Source: Mesobacillus foraminis (lineage in GTDB: Bacteria > Bacillota > Bacilli > Bacillales > Cytobacillaceae). Taken from it: 64,000 nucleotides of DNA. Each line of letters starts with the position of its first letter. Position 1 is the first letter of the stretch. Location of the stretch: assembly GCF_004340465.1 (NCBI RefSeq), contig NZ_SLVV01000008.1:220121-284120 (forward strand), in the 5' to 3' direction. Positions 18,701 to 25,591 of this stretch are shown here, in pieces. A program made the translations under genes and the position numbers. Under the pieces are notes generated by a model, which worked only from the letters and a program-made list of their open reading frames with translations, was not told the DNA's origin and searched no databases.

Positions 18701-18751
18701 GCAGGATTCATGGCTGCGCGAAGCAGGAAAGAAGAACAGCCAGAAGAATAG
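12770..18751 (+). CDS. Giant Ig-like repeat membrane protein (1,993 residues), membrane segment at each end
   Basis: Starts at an ATG after AAGGAGAAGG. A first membrane helix lies at about 13-31 (WIVLASAVIVLLASILVF) and a last one near 1,955-1,975, followed by a charged tail ARSRKEEQPEE. Between them are about 19 Ig-like units of 85-110 residues, each opening with a variant of FTIDKTKPxxxIxGVENG and closing with DKAGNxxxK. No LPxTG motif, catalytic domain or secretion signal other than the first helix was found. The topology predicts both termini in the cytoplasm and a roughly 1,900-residue chain outside. In canonical loci the large type VII surface component is YueB/EsaA; this protein could fill that place, or be an adhesin loaded by the system. 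The function is unknown; the link rests on operon position. Confidence 0.85.
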   Translation: MIGTILGIYKKNKWIVLASAVIVLLASILVFDTKALSNWFGVDRKVTFNGDTWDMSDRFNKGWKTNGNSVTFVVDLQDDYENKFKEPPAEPVDRPFTIKAAYQGNGISVPEPVKVGGEAGFKGQYQVTIPFNKEGRLDIHISIDGNNGWDARPSSGSFSITRDTTAPAVELSGIENGALSTRDVGIKVKVAETHFQTSQVDVSVTKDGKSAGQLDWQNRGETTEKTYYFNKDGEYKLSVSAVDELGNASGTKTISFAIRTKGPVLSISDLEGNKPLDEITKTKKIGIAVESGISIGSAYVEITKNGGAPTKQELAVDGKSASLSYPVTEGNFKLTVYVAEKHAQGKTHQLPAYAFTVDHTGPEVSVAGVKDKEKYESAKSVEIAVQDPHFSGGEVTVTRTGYNGKETPQTYQLNREGKATLRAERDGLYEISIQAADKAGNQTQKAISFTIDGDKPEVKLSEDVDGKYFNENKTLKVSVQDFTLVEKPVLKVTKDGKEYLNEELDLSFFHYQKILTFKEDGVYELQLSTADAFGRESGLEPVTFTIDQTKPALGIDNVENSQIYNSDLTIGITAADKNFVLENTKLYVTRNGAKYLAASGKDAVQKHKFNQDGEYVIYLESTDKAGNKATKEVAFTLDKTKPGLSITGVENKEIAQKKDNVILAVEDLTLDLKRTAVEVTRDGKEYELGKLKWETTRTSSGLKKAAAQLSFEQEGTYEITFSSADAKENVAESVKVAFTIDHTPPALEIKNVDNNGLYKESKKVEISVKDLHNVIENTKLYVTRNGKEYLKANGKEAVKSHLFEEDGEYVIYLESTDQPGNKAQHPPVAFTIDQTAPKLSITGVQNGEAAQKKEHVILTVEDLTLDMKRTAVKVTRDGKEFDPGKLKWDRSKTDAGLKKAAAELSFDQEGSYEISFSSADSKENAAQTLKVAFDIDQTAPALEVKNVENNGLYKEARTIEISVTDLHPAIESTRLYITRNGEEFLKASGKEAVASHLIDQDGEYVLYLESTDGPGNKRVLEPMSFTIDQTKPKLKITGVDDEEHAKSKEGIVLTAEDLTLDLKETVVAVTRDGKPYDLGKLDWKVTKSDDNIRTAEVKLSFEKEGDYVIQFSSTDAAKNSADHVSKAFTIDHTAPKISLGGIAQGAFVQKGKTVTIKVDEHNFAYNKVKIKATRNHEEYDLGNWENTGESSKLSHVFNSDGDYEITVSAEDKAGNAAEAKTLSFTVDNVKPAIDISGVAKDAYYKNGKNVSIQIKEHNFKNNDVSISVTRQIEVNGKKAVYSIGEWNNAGEVSSLSHHFGQDGEYEIVVKATDAAGNKAETKTAHFTIDQVAPGLSITGVESGEDYPVSKTVTMKATDRNIDMASTKISVTRDGKAYNIGRPTLANAITAAKSFTFSEEGRYVISFKATDKAGNSTTHDQIDFIIDKTTPVVKIDGVEDGSFNPESKYVTLSVDELNYKTNNVSVTATKDGSPFSIGAWENTGKVSKLGYNFSRDGLYTLNISAEDKAGNGPASRKTTFTIDTVKPAIEISGVENNAYYNVTKPVSVSITDVNLDINRIKVTRNGMSYSPGGFAVSGNTASLSHSFGQEGEYHVTVDATDKAGNSFSREITFTIDKTKPVITPKMNGETIKDGAYINKVFTPVFALDQSEDSIVSVSLNGKNMGTKIPMASKEMKYSYKVLARDKAGNEATLEISFTLDTTKPQLNVTGVLDGYFKDNIAPRVTYSDIHLDSGKTSVTLNGQPYVNGTRLEKEQDYVLKALITDLAGNVSTRTIVFTIDKTSPVIKFKEPISNKYFNEDLIPELLIEDLNAYDIIAMMLDGKSYELGDPIKEEGKHVLFFEVKDKAGNIKQMSVEFIIDKSAPKVIFEGVKKAAKYRDPVNISITLDNPQDTIKDVSINGELFDGEVVEENGQKVIKTTLSDINKYEIKVTAYDEAGNETEKVLPFEIVEKGALVKLYENKPLFAGTIAGLLGIVTAAGFMAARSRKEEQPEE
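14399..16150 (+). repeat. Three tandem copies of a 582-585 bp two-Ig coding unit
   Basis: Inside the giant Ig gene, units starting at 14,399, 14,981 and 15,566 each encode two different Ig domains in fixed order. The first has the phrase TKLYVTRNG...DGEYVIYLEST. The second has VEDLTLDLKRTAV...LKKAAA...FSSAD. Outside this stretch the Ig units are more diverged from one another. The unit size is a multiple of three. This is the sign of recent in-frame duplication, so copy number may vary between strains. Confidence 0.85.
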
Positions 18752-18760
18752 AAAGAAGGA

Positions 18761-18799
18761 AGAGGTTTTAAAGGGGCATCCCTTTAAGGCCTCTTTTTA
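18761..18799 (+). terminator. Rho-independent terminator after the giant Ig gene
   Basis: Stem AGAGGTTTTAAAGGG / CCCTTTAAGGCCTCT around a 4-5 base loop, followed by TTTTTAT, 10 bases past the stop. It marks the end of the secretion/signalling locus. Confidence 0.9.
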
Positions 18800-18904
18800 T
18801 GTTGGAGTGAAGTTTGAACAATTAGCGACAATTAGGGAGAGTACAGCAAGTTCACTCTATTGTATAGTAAAATAGACCTAGTTAAATAGGAGGGGGAATT
18901 TTAC

Positions 18905-19717
18905 ATGAAGCTGATGTATTCATTGCTTGCCAGTTTACTAATGTTGAGCCTGGCCGCATGCGGAGGCACAGAAACATCCACCGCGGTGAAGGAAGAGAAG
19001 CAGGAAGAAGTAAAATTGCTGGATCGTAAAGAATTTGAACAGATGTATACCGATCCTGAAAAATACAAAGGATCAAAGGTGGAGTTTTACGCCAAGGTAT
19101 TTGTGGAGCCGGAAAAAGATGAAGAGGGCACTTATCTTCAGGTGTATGCCAATAATAATGACGAACGAAACACCATCATTGGATATGAAGATCCTGATTT
19201 TGACGTCAAGGTGGACGACATTATCCTGGTCAAAGGAACAGTGGAAGATGTATTTGAAGGGGAAAATGCACTTGGCGGGACTGTAACGGCCCCGATGATC
19301 CGGGCGGAATCCATCCAGCAATCCGACTATGTCACCGCCTTCTCTCCACCTAAAAAAACCATTGAAGTCAGTAAAGAAGTGGACCAGCACGGCTACATCA
19401 TCAAGCTCAATAAAATAGAGCTGGCCGATACGGAAAGCCGAGTATACGTGACCGTCACCAACAAGACGAAAGAAAACATCTCTTTCTTCTCTTTTGATGC
19501 GAAGGCTGTAGCTGGAAGCAAACAGCTGGAAACACAGGACAATTACGAGGCAGCCTATCCGGAAATTCCTTCCGATATCCTGCCCGGCGTCCAGAGCGAA
19601 GGAATCATTGCCTTCCCGGAACTGCCCGAAAAAGGGAATGTAAAAATCCTCTTTGAAGGCTCCTCCGATAACTATGAGCTAGAATTTGAACCGTTTGTAT
19701 TCGATGTCGAATATTGA
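18905..19717 (+). CDS. Lipoprotein with OB-fold (tRNA_anti-like) and DUF4352-like domains
   Basis: 270 residues, ATG after AGGAGGGGG. Clear lipoprotein signal peptide with lipobox LAAC (Cys20). Residues 45-140 have the pattern of the tRNA_anti-like OB-fold (start ...KYKGSKVEFYAKVF, then DDIILVKGTVED). Residues 155-270 look like the Ig-like DUF4352 class (HGYIIKLNKIEL, VYVTVTNKTKE). Such two-domain lipoproteins are common in Bacillus and of unknown role. It lies between terminators and is probably monocistronic, not part of the secretion operon. Confidence 0.75.
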   Translation: MKLMYSLLASLLMLSLAACGGTETSTAVKEEKQEEVKLLDRKEFEQMYTDPEKYKGSKVEFYAKVFVEPEKDEEGTYLQVYANNNDERNTIIGYEDPDFDVKVDDIILVKGTVEDVFEGENALGGTVTAPMIRAESIQQSDYVTAFSPPKKTIEVSKEVDQHGYIIKLNKIELADTESRVYVTVTNKTKENISFFSFDAKAVAGSKQLETQDNYEAAYPEIPSDILPGVQSEGIIAFPELPEKGNVKILFEGSSDNYELEFEPFVFDVEY

Positions 19718-19726
19718 TGTGGTGTT

Positions 19727-19763
19727 GGCCTTCCTTTTCCTGTGCGGCAGGGGAGGGCTTTTT
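19727..19763 (+). terminator. Probable terminator of the OB-fold lipoprotein gene
   Basis: An imperfect hairpin, GCCTTCCTTTTCCTG / CAGGGGAGGGC, is followed by TTTTT shortly after the stop codon. Confidence 0.6.
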
Positions 19764-19820
19764 ACAGGTATCTGTCCTAGAGAACAGAAATACGCTGGTT
19801 GTGATAACCCCTGAAAAATG

Positions 19821-20760
19821 GTCACTGTCACACCTCTGACACCGGTTTTTCAATAAAAGCCGATAATCGATGCATAAACCGAAATAATACATGCATAACT
19901 TCCCGGGAACGATGCATAAACTTAATTTTTTGATGCATAACTAGTATTCCCTCTATAAAACTAGGAGACGAAAAAAACCGTAAACCTAGTTAAAACTGGG
20001 CACCCACCCCAAAATTGCCCACTTGTCCTCAAACCAGAACAGGAATACGCCGATCCTAATCTGAAACCAGCTTAAAAAAGGTCACTGTCACACATCTGAC
20101 ACCGGTTTTTCAATAAAAGCCGATAATCGATGCATAAACCGAAATAATCGATGCATAACTTCCCGGGAACGATGCATAACCTAAATTTTTTGATGCATAA
20201 CTAGTGTTCCCTCTATAAAACTAGGAGGCGAAGCAATGTAAAACCTATTTAAAGCTGGTCTCTCACCCCAAAAGTGCCCACTTGTCCTCAAATCAGAACA
20301 AGAATACGCCGATCCTAATCTGAAACCAGCTTAAAAAAGGTCACTGTCACACCTCTGACACCGGTTTTTCAATAAAAGCCAAGAATCAAAGCATAAACCG
20401 AAATAATCGATTCATAACTTCCGGGGAACGATGCATAACCTAAATTTTTTGATGCATAACTAGTGTTTCCCCTATAAAACTAGGAGACGAAAACATCGTA
20501 AATCTAGTTAAAGCTTGTCACCCACCCCTAAATTGCCCACTTGTCCTCAAACCGGAACAGGAATACGCCTTTCCTAATCTGAAACCAGCTTAAAAAAGGT
20601 CACTGTCACATCTGACACCGGTTTTTCAATAAAAGCCAAGAATCATAGCATAAACCAAAATAATACATGCATAACTTCCCGGGAACGAAACATAAGTCGA
20701 AATAATCGATGCATAACTCATTTCCCTCCCCGAAAAAAGGGACTAAAATAAAGAAACTAT
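19821..20760. repeat. Tandem array of 259-260 bp units rich in ATGCATAA
   Basis: Units begin with GTCACTGTCAC at 19,821, 20,081, 20,340 and 20,599 (spacing 260, 259 and 259); the fourth is truncated. Each contains ACCGGTTTTTCAATAAAA followed by three or four copies of GATGCATAA or close variants, then a GC-richer stretch with TTGCCCACTTGTCCTCAAA. No reading frame is conserved across units. A shorter relative with the same ACCGGTTTTTCAATAAAA and ATGCATAA motifs occurs twice near 46,700-47,090. The remaining bases to 21,025 hold the mbl leader: a weak candidate promoter, TTACTA-n17-TAAAAT, lies near 20,866-20,893. Confidence 0.9.
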
Positions 20761-21025
20761 CCCGCCGCCGGCCCCAGCTCCCGCCTCAAACCGGCCTCCA
20801 TGCTTCTTTTTCATCACGAATTCCCATTTTTCTTCAAAAACTAGCAAATCCAGCAGGTAAATAGTTACTATTTTCCTATCGCTGTGGTAAAATAAACAAT
20901 TAGTGTAGAATATGGTTTTGCGTTATACGCGGTAGCGTCTGTATAGTTTGAGAACTCCTTGTCTATGTTGGTAGATGTAGGGGTTAAACCAGCCGCAGCC
21001 AGCCATTGTCAAGGAGGATAAAAAA

Positions 21026-22024
21026 ATGTTAGCAAGGGATATTGGAATTGACCTTGGTACGGCTAACGTGTTGATCCACGTCAAGGGCCGTGGGATTGTG
21101 TTGAATGAGCCGTCTGTTGTGGCGCTTGATAAGAATACGGGCCGGGTTTTGGCCGTTGGAGAAGAGGCGCGCCAGATGGTGGGCCGTACACCTGGGAATA
21201 TCGTCGCAATCCGTCCATTGAAAGATGGAGTTATTGCTGATTTTGATGTAACGGAAGCAATGCTGAAGCATTTTATTAACAAATTGAATGTCAAAGGCTT
21301 CCTGTCCAAGCCGCGCATCCTGATTTGCTGCCCGACAAACATTACGAGCGTCGAGCAAAAAGCAATCAGGGAAGCTGCGGAAAAGAGCGGAGGCAAGAAG
21401 ATCTATCTGGAGGAAGAGCCTAAGGTTGCTGCAATCGGTGCTGGCATGGACATCTTCCAGCCGAGCGGAAACATGGTCGTTGATATCGGCGGCGGAACAA
21501 CGGATGTTGCTGTCCTTTCTATGGGGGATATCGTGACTTCCACTTCTTTAAAAATGGCCGGTGACAAGTTTGATGCTGAAATCCTGAATTATATCAAACG
21601 GGAATATAAGCTTCTGATTGGTGAGCGCACAGCCGAGAATATCAAGGTGACCATCGGAACCGTGTTCCCTGGCCTTCGCAGCGAGGAAATGGAAATCCGC
21701 GGCCGGGATATGGTATCCGGTTTGCCAAGAACGATTTCTGTCCGTTCTGAGGAAATCGAGCAGTCTCTAAGAGAATCTGTAGCGGTCATCGTCCAGGCAG
21801 CGAAGACGGTCCTGGAAAGAACACCGCCTGAACTGTCTGCGGACATCATTGACCGAGGAGTGATTTTAACCGGCGGCGGCGCCCTGCTTCACGGCATGGA
21901 CACCCTTCTGGCAGAAGAACTGAAGGTTCCTGTGCTGGTAGCGGACAATCCAATGGAGTGTGTGGCCGTTGGAACAGGAATCATGCTTGACAATCTTGAC
22001 AGGATTGCAAGAATAAAAATATAA
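21026..22024 (+). CDS. mbl: MreB-like actin homologue Mbl, rod-shape determining protein
   Basis: 332 residues with the MreB/Mbl actin fold. It opens ARDIGIDLGTANVLIHVKG, with the phosphate 1 loop DLGTAN; the second phosphate loop is DIGGGTTDVAV and the adenosine motif is LTGGGALLHGMD. It matches Mbl closely from memory, including the TSVEQKAI and VKVPVLVADNP-like segments, and flhO and flhP follow as in B. subtilis, which sets it apart from MreB and MreBH. It forms membrane filaments that orient lateral wall synthesis. AAGGAGGATAAAAA precedes the ATG. In B. subtilis spoIIID sits immediately upstream; here a repeat array does. Confidence 0.96.
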   Translation: MLARDIGIDLGTANVLIHVKGRGIVLNEPSVVALDKNTGRVLAVGEEARQMVGRTPGNIVAIRPLKDGVIADFDVTEAMLKHFINKLNVKGFLSKPRILICCPTNITSVEQKAIREAAEKSGGKKIYLEEEPKVAAIGAGMDIFQPSGNMVVDIGGGTTDVAVLSMGDIVTSTSLKMAGDKFDAEILNYIKREYKLLIGERTAENIKVTIGTVFPGLRSEEMEIRGRDMVSGLPRTISVRSEEIEQSLRESVAVIVQAAKTVLERTPPELSADIIDRGVILTGGGALLHGMDTLLAEELKVPVLVADNPMECVAVGTGIMLDNLDRIARIKI

Positions 22025-22043
22025 AATAACACCACTTAAAAGA

Positions 22044-22101
22044 AAAAAATCCGGGTCAATCGGCAAACATCGCCGCTGAAGCCAGGATTTTTTCTTTTTT
22101 T
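22044..22101 (+). terminator. Terminator after mbl
   Basis: AAAAAATCC...GGATTTTTT with an inner CGGC/GCCG stem, followed by a T-rich stretch, about 20 bases past the stop. Confidence 0.8.
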
Positions 22102-22244
22102 ACCCGAAAAAGGCTCTTTAAAACGCAAAAACCATCAAATTTCTACAATTTGTTAATGTTTCTTGTTGAAAATTTTTGTAAAATAGTAGATGAGTAAAAA
22201 AGTATTTATTTTACTACATATCCTTCTGAGGTGGAACACAAGAG

Positions 22245-23060
22245 ATGTTCAGAGGTTTTTATACAGTGGCGTCCGGGATGCTTGCCCAGCAGCGCCGCAC
22301 TGAAATGCTTACAAACAATATGTCCAATTCCAATACACCGGGCTTTAAAGCCGACCAGGCAGCAATGAGGGCTTTCCCGGAAATGCTTTTGCAGCGCTAT
22401 GACCAGACTGCCCCAAATGGTACGGGAAAAGAGGTTGGCGCTATCAATACTGGCGTATACATGCAGGAGGCAATGCCGAAGTTTATCCAGGGTGACATGC
22501 GGGAAACCGGAAAGAAAACCGATATCGCGCTGGTCGATGTCGCTATGCCGGCGGATGAGGAAACAGGAATGAGCGGCTCGGTACTTTTTACCGTCCGACT
22601 CCCTGATGGCACGGTCCGCTATACACGCAACGGAAATTTCACGCTGGACGGCCAGGGGTTTTTAACGACGGCGAGCGGCCAGTACATCCTGGATCGGCAA
22701 GGAAATCCAATCCAGCTGTCCAGTGATCAGTTCACTATCAGCGAAACGGGAATTGTAACCGGCCAAAATGGTGAAACTGCCCAGCTTGGGATCGGCCTTG
22801 CCGGCAACCCGAATCAGCTGATTAAGGAAGGAAGCGGTCTGTTCCGCACGGAAAACGGCGAGGCGCTTCCTGATGCAGCAGGGACCAATGGAGCCGAGTT
22901 CAAGCTTCAGCAAGGCTTCCTGGAACAGTCCAATGTAGATCTTAGCCAGACGATGACTGAAATGCTGACCGCCTACCGTGCATTTGAGGCGAACCAAAAG
23001 GTTTTGCAGGCATATGATCAGAGCATGCAGAAGGCTGCGAATGAAATTGGCAGACTATGA
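22245..23060 (+). CDS. flhO: Flagellar hook-basal body rod protein FlhO (FlgG family)
   Basis: 271 residues. The N-terminal rod motif is SGMLAQQRRTEMLTNNMSN, with the ANxNTPGFK-like SNTPGFKAD. The C-terminal motif is QGFLEQSNVDLSQTMTEML...YRAFEANQK, typical of axial flagellar proteins of the FlgE/F/G group. In B. subtilis FlhO and FlhP form the distal rod. Exported by the flagellar type III apparatus without a signal peptide. Placed between mbl and flhP exactly as in B. subtilis. Confidence 0.93.
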   Translation: MFRGFYTVASGMLAQQRRTEMLTNNMSNSNTPGFKADQAAMRAFPEMLLQRYDQTAPNGTGKEVGAINTGVYMQEAMPKFIQGDMRETGKKTDIALVDVAMPADEETGMSGSVLFTVRLPDGTVRYTRNGNFTLDGQGFLTTASGQYILDRQGNPIQLSSDQFTISETGIVTGQNGETAQLGIGLAGNPNQLIKEGSGLFRTENGEALPDAAGTNGAEFKLQQGFLEQSNVDLSQTMTEMLTAYRAFEANQKVLQAYDQSMQKAANEIGRL

Positions 23061-23102
23061 TTAAATTAATAGAGAAGAAATGGAAATCATAAGAGGTAAA
23101 TC

Positions 23103-23948
23103 ATGAACCGAACAATGATAACTGCAACCAACACGCTGGCCCAGCTGCAAAAGCAAATGGACAGCATCAGTCATAATATCGCTAATGCCAATACGAACGG
23201 GTATAAGAGCCGGGAAACTACGTTTAGTGACCTGGTCGTCCAGGAGTTCCGCAATCAGCCGCAGGATCAGCTGGAGGCGAACCGCCTGACACCTTATAAC
23301 ATCCGTCAGGGGACAGGAGCTAAAATTGCCCAGTCCCAGCTTGTCCTGACGCAGGGTGCTTTGAAAACGACCGACCGGGGGCTTGATACTGCTTTTACAA
23401 AGGAAGGGCAGTTTTATACCATTCTGGCTCAGGGGGAAGATGGCAGCAGCTCCGTCTCCTATACAAGGGATGGTGCCTTTTACCTAACGCCTGTATCAGA
23501 AAGGGAATCCATGGTCGTCACCGGGAACGGGGATTCTGTTCTTGATGAAAATGGGGAACCGATTTCCTTTACAGGCACACCAAAAGAATTTAAAATTGCC
23601 GGAAATGGCGAGTTTGTGGCGATTATGGCAGATGGGAGCTCGCAGCAGCGAAACCTGGGGGTTGTCAGGGTGGATAAACCGCAATTCCTGGAGCAAAAAG
23701 GCCATAATCTTTATGGTTTGCCGGAGAATCTGGCAGCGCTGGGTGTAACCGAAAATGATATCGTGACCGGACTTAATGGAGCTTTGCCCAGCGAGATCGC
23801 CATTCAGCAGCATACGCTTGAGCAATCCAATGTAGATGTAAGCAAGGAAATGACCGACCTTTTGAACGTTCAGCGCGGCTATCAGTTCCATTCCCGGTCC
23901 ATCTCCATCGCCGATCAGATGCTGGGGCTTGTGAACGGGATTCGTTAA
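23103..23948 (+). CDS. flhP: Flagellar hook-basal body rod protein FlhP (FlgG family)
   Basis: 281 residues, paralogue of the preceding gene and 42 bases after it. It has the N-terminal rod motif MDSISHNIANANTNGYKS and C-terminal LEQSNVDVSKEMTDLL...YQFHSRSI. Probably co-transcribed with flhO and assembled at the distal rod of the basal body. The ribosome site is AAGAGGT. Confidence 0.93.
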   Translation: MNRTMITATNTLAQLQKQMDSISHNIANANTNGYKSRETTFSDLVVQEFRNQPQDQLEANRLTPYNIRQGTGAKIAQSQLVLTQGALKTTDRGLDTAFTKEGQFYTILAQGEDGSSSVSYTRDGAFYLTPVSERESMVVTGNGDSVLDENGEPISFTGTPKEFKIAGNGEFVAIMADGSSQQRNLGVVRVDKPQFLEQKGHNLYGLPENLAALGVTENDIVTGLNGALPSEIAIQQHTLEQSNVDVSKEMTDLLNVQRGYQFHSRSISIADQMLGLVNGIR

Positions 23949-24034
23949 GAGGGCACGCATGGGATCAAGCCGCTGCCCGATAGATAAATAGGCAAGGGCT
24001 TGCGGACGGAATACGTGAAGAGGGGAAGAAAAGC

Positions 24035-24301
24035 ATGGCAGTGAACAGTAAGCAGCAAGAAGCAGCAACACGGGAGAAGGTAAAAAAAGAAAAGAAAGTA
24101 GAGCATCAGGAAAAGCAGCAAAAAGTTCGGGTGCGCCTTGTGCCGATCTGGCTTCGAGTTCTTATTGTCATTGTGCTGCTCGCTCTCAGCATTGTCCTTG
24201 GCGCCGCTTTCGGGTATGGCGTGATGGGCGGAGGCGACCCAAAGGAAATCTTTGAAAAGTCAACCTGGACTCATATCTGGAGTCTGGTCAACGGAGAATA
24301 A
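24035..24301 (+). CDS. EpuA-like small membrane protein (often labelled RNA polymerase subunit beta)
   Basis: 88 residues. A highly charged Lys/Glu/Gln N-terminal 40 residues is followed by VRLVPIWLRVLIVIVLLALSI, one membrane helix, and a short outer tail with GGGDPKEIF and WTHIWSLV. This layout is characteristic of the EpuA family, frequently misannotated as a DNA-directed RNA polymerase beta subunit. The function is unclear. It is 86 bases after flhP and ends at its own terminator. Confidence 0.75.
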   Translation: MAVNSKQQEAATREKVKKEKKVEHQEKQQKVRVRLVPIWLRVLIVIVLLALSIVLGAAFGYGVMGGGDPKEIFEKSTWTHIWSLVNGE

Positions 24302-24309
24302 CGTACAGA

Positions 24310-24336
24310 GGAAGGGAGTGGTCCCTTCCTTTTTTC
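24310..24336 (+). terminator. Terminator after the flhOP-EpuA unit
   Basis: Perfect stem GGAAGGGA-gtgg-TCCCTTCC followed by TTTTTT, 9 bases past the stop. Confidence 0.92.
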
Positions 24337-24427
24337 ATGGCCTCCATTGGAATAAACAACCTCCTTATTGTATAATGGCGGAAGGAAAAACGGTTTTCAT
24401 AAATATTTCATGAGGAGTTTGGATGTA

Positions 24428-24856
24428 ATGGAATTGAATATTGATCAGATTAAAGAAATTATCCCCCATCGTTATCCTTTTCTTTTAGTTGATAAAATTC
24501 TTGAGCTGGAAGCAGGAAAACGTGCGGTTGGAGTAAAGAATGTGACCGCAAATGAGGAATACTTCAACGGACATTTCCCTGAATATCCCGTGATGCCCGG
24601 TGTTATCGGCCTGGAGCATGCGGCGCAGGTAGGGGCAGTGGCACTGCTGTCCATGCCGGAATATAAAGGGAAAATCGCCCTGTTTGCCGGAATTGACAAG
24701 CTAAGATTCAAAGCGCAGGTTCGTCCGGGAGACACCATTGTGACAGAAGTCGAGCTTTTATCCATTCGCAGAGGGATTGGAAAAGGAAAGGTCGTTTCCA
24801 AAGTTGACGGAAAAGTTTCTCTGGAAGCGGAGATCATGTTTGCCGTTCAAGGATAA
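24428..24856 (+). CDS. fabZ: 3-hydroxyacyl-[acyl-carrier-protein] dehydratase FabZ
   Basis: 142 residues from ATG 24428 ([20 protein letters not shown]), after GAGGAG at 10 bases; an in-frame upstream ATG overlaps that site. The hot-dog dehydratase motifs are present: [13 protein letters not shown], then [21 protein letters not shown] with the catalytic His and Glu. Dehydrates 3-hydroxyacyl-ACP in fatty acid elongation, in the cytoplasm. It is in the expected place to the right of mbl-flhOP (ywpB in B. subtilis). Confidence 0.96.
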   Translation: MELNIDQIKEIIPHRYPFLLVDKILELEAGKRAVGVKNVTANEEYFNGHFPEYPVMPGVIGLEHAAQVGAVALLSMPEYKGKIALFAGIDKLRFKAQVRPGDTIVTEVELLSIRRGIGKGKVVSKVDGKVSLEAEIMFAVQG

Positions 24857-24871
24857 ATATACATAGCAAGC

Positions 24872-24906
24872 AAAACCGGGTGGATCATATCACACTCGGT
24901 TTTTTT
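24872..24906 (+). terminator. Terminator after fabZ
   Basis: Stem AAAACCGGGTG / CACACTCGGTTTT ending in TTTTTT. Confidence 0.85.
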
Positions 24907-24929
24907 AGGTTAAGCGAATTACAAACTTT

Positions 24930-24979
24930 TTTAATTTTATTTAAAAATACTTGAATAAAATTAAAATGTGTTTTAATAT
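24930..24979 (+). promoter_or_regulatory. Promoter with inverted-repeat operator for the DUF2089-type regulator gene
   Basis: -35 TTGAAT at 24951-24956, 17-base spacer, -10 TAATAT at 24974-24979. Overlapping the -35 is an inverted repeat with 15-base arms: TTTAATTTTATTTAA (24930-24944), 6-base spacer, TTGAATAAAATTAAA (24951-24965); 14 of 15 positions pair. A further half-site-like TTTTAATATAATTAAA covers the -10. The same element recurs at 26442-26491. The arrangement fits autorepression. Confidence 0.75.
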
Positions 24980-25004
24980 AATTAAAAAAAGGAGGGTGTT
25001 TAAA

Positions 25005-25301
25005 TTGGAAAGAGATGAAATCCCATCCTGGGTGCTGTCCCTGGATAAACAATCCTTGGAGTTTATCAGGAAGTTCATACTAAATTCTGGCTCCTTGAAA
25101 AATATGGCGAAGGAGTACGAGGTTTCTTATCCTACTGTCCGCACCATGCTGGACAATTTAATTAAAAAAATTGAGCTGTACAGCAAAGAAGAAGATGTGG
25201 AGTTCGTGAACATGATTAAAAACCTGGTCATCGACGAACGCTTAAGTTTAGAGGTTGCCAAGGTGATTATTGATAAATACAGAAGTGAAAAAGGAGAATA
25301 A
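25005..25301 (+). CDS. DUF2089-type helix-turn-helix regulator
   Basis: 98 residues from TTG 25005, after GGAGGGTG; a longer frame to 24951 would start inside the promoter and is rejected. The central segment, GSLKNMAKEYEVSYPTVRTM, is a helix-turn-helix like that of DUF2089 proteins, followed by helices LIKKIELYSKE and VAKVIIDKY. Likely a small DNA-binding repressor. Its own promoter carries an inverted repeat that reappears in front of the ABC transporter operon, making that operon its likely target. Its stop is 2 bases from the start of the next gene. Confidence 0.8.
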   Translation: MERDEIPSWVLSLDKQSLEFIRKFILNSGSLKNMAKEYEVSYPTVRTMLDNLIKKIELYSKEEDVEFVNMIKNLVIDERLSLEVAKVIIDKYRSEKGE

Positions 25302-25303
25302 GA

Positions 25304-25591
25304 ATGGAACATCTCGTACAATTCTCGTTCGCTGTTATCATTTTAATCATTCAATACTTTGTTTCTAAAAGAGGGAGTGCATGGTTGGGGGCCATCCTGC
25401 CATTGATTTATATTGGGCTGTTTGTTTATGGATATGTCACCGGGTTTTTTGAGGGTAAATCGGAAGTCAGTGTACTCGCGGCCCTTTTTGGTGGCAGTGT
25501 GCTGCTTGTGTCGGCGTGGATGAAAGGGAGAGATGCCATGTACCGGCAAAGGAAGAGAGAGTTGAATAAAATGAAGGCCAAGGATCTTTAA
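25304..25591 (+). CDS. Small membrane protein co-transcribed with the regulator
   Basis: 95 residues, three predicted membrane helices (about 5-21, 27-48 and 57-70) and a basic C-terminal tail (KGRDAMYRQRKRELNKMKAK). Overlaps the ribosome site region of the regulator gene (AAGGAGAATAAG ATG), so it is translationally coupled. Family not recognised. Genes of this arrangement, a DUF2089-like regulator plus small membrane proteins, may sense membrane stress; this is inference. Confidence 0.7.
   Translation: MEHLVQFSFAVIILIIQYFVSKRGSAWLGAILPLIYIGLFVYGYVTGFFEGKSEVSVLAALFGGSVLLVSAWMKGRDAMYRQRKRELNKMKAKDL

Noticed and set aside
18120..18760. LPxTG sorting signal at the end of the giant Ig protein
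   Set aside because: The C-terminal region has a membrane helix and charged tail but no LPxTG-like pentapeptide before it.
19821..20760. CRISPR or degraded protein-coding repeat
   Set aside because: Units are 259-260 bp and alike throughout, no frame is kept, and no spacers are present.
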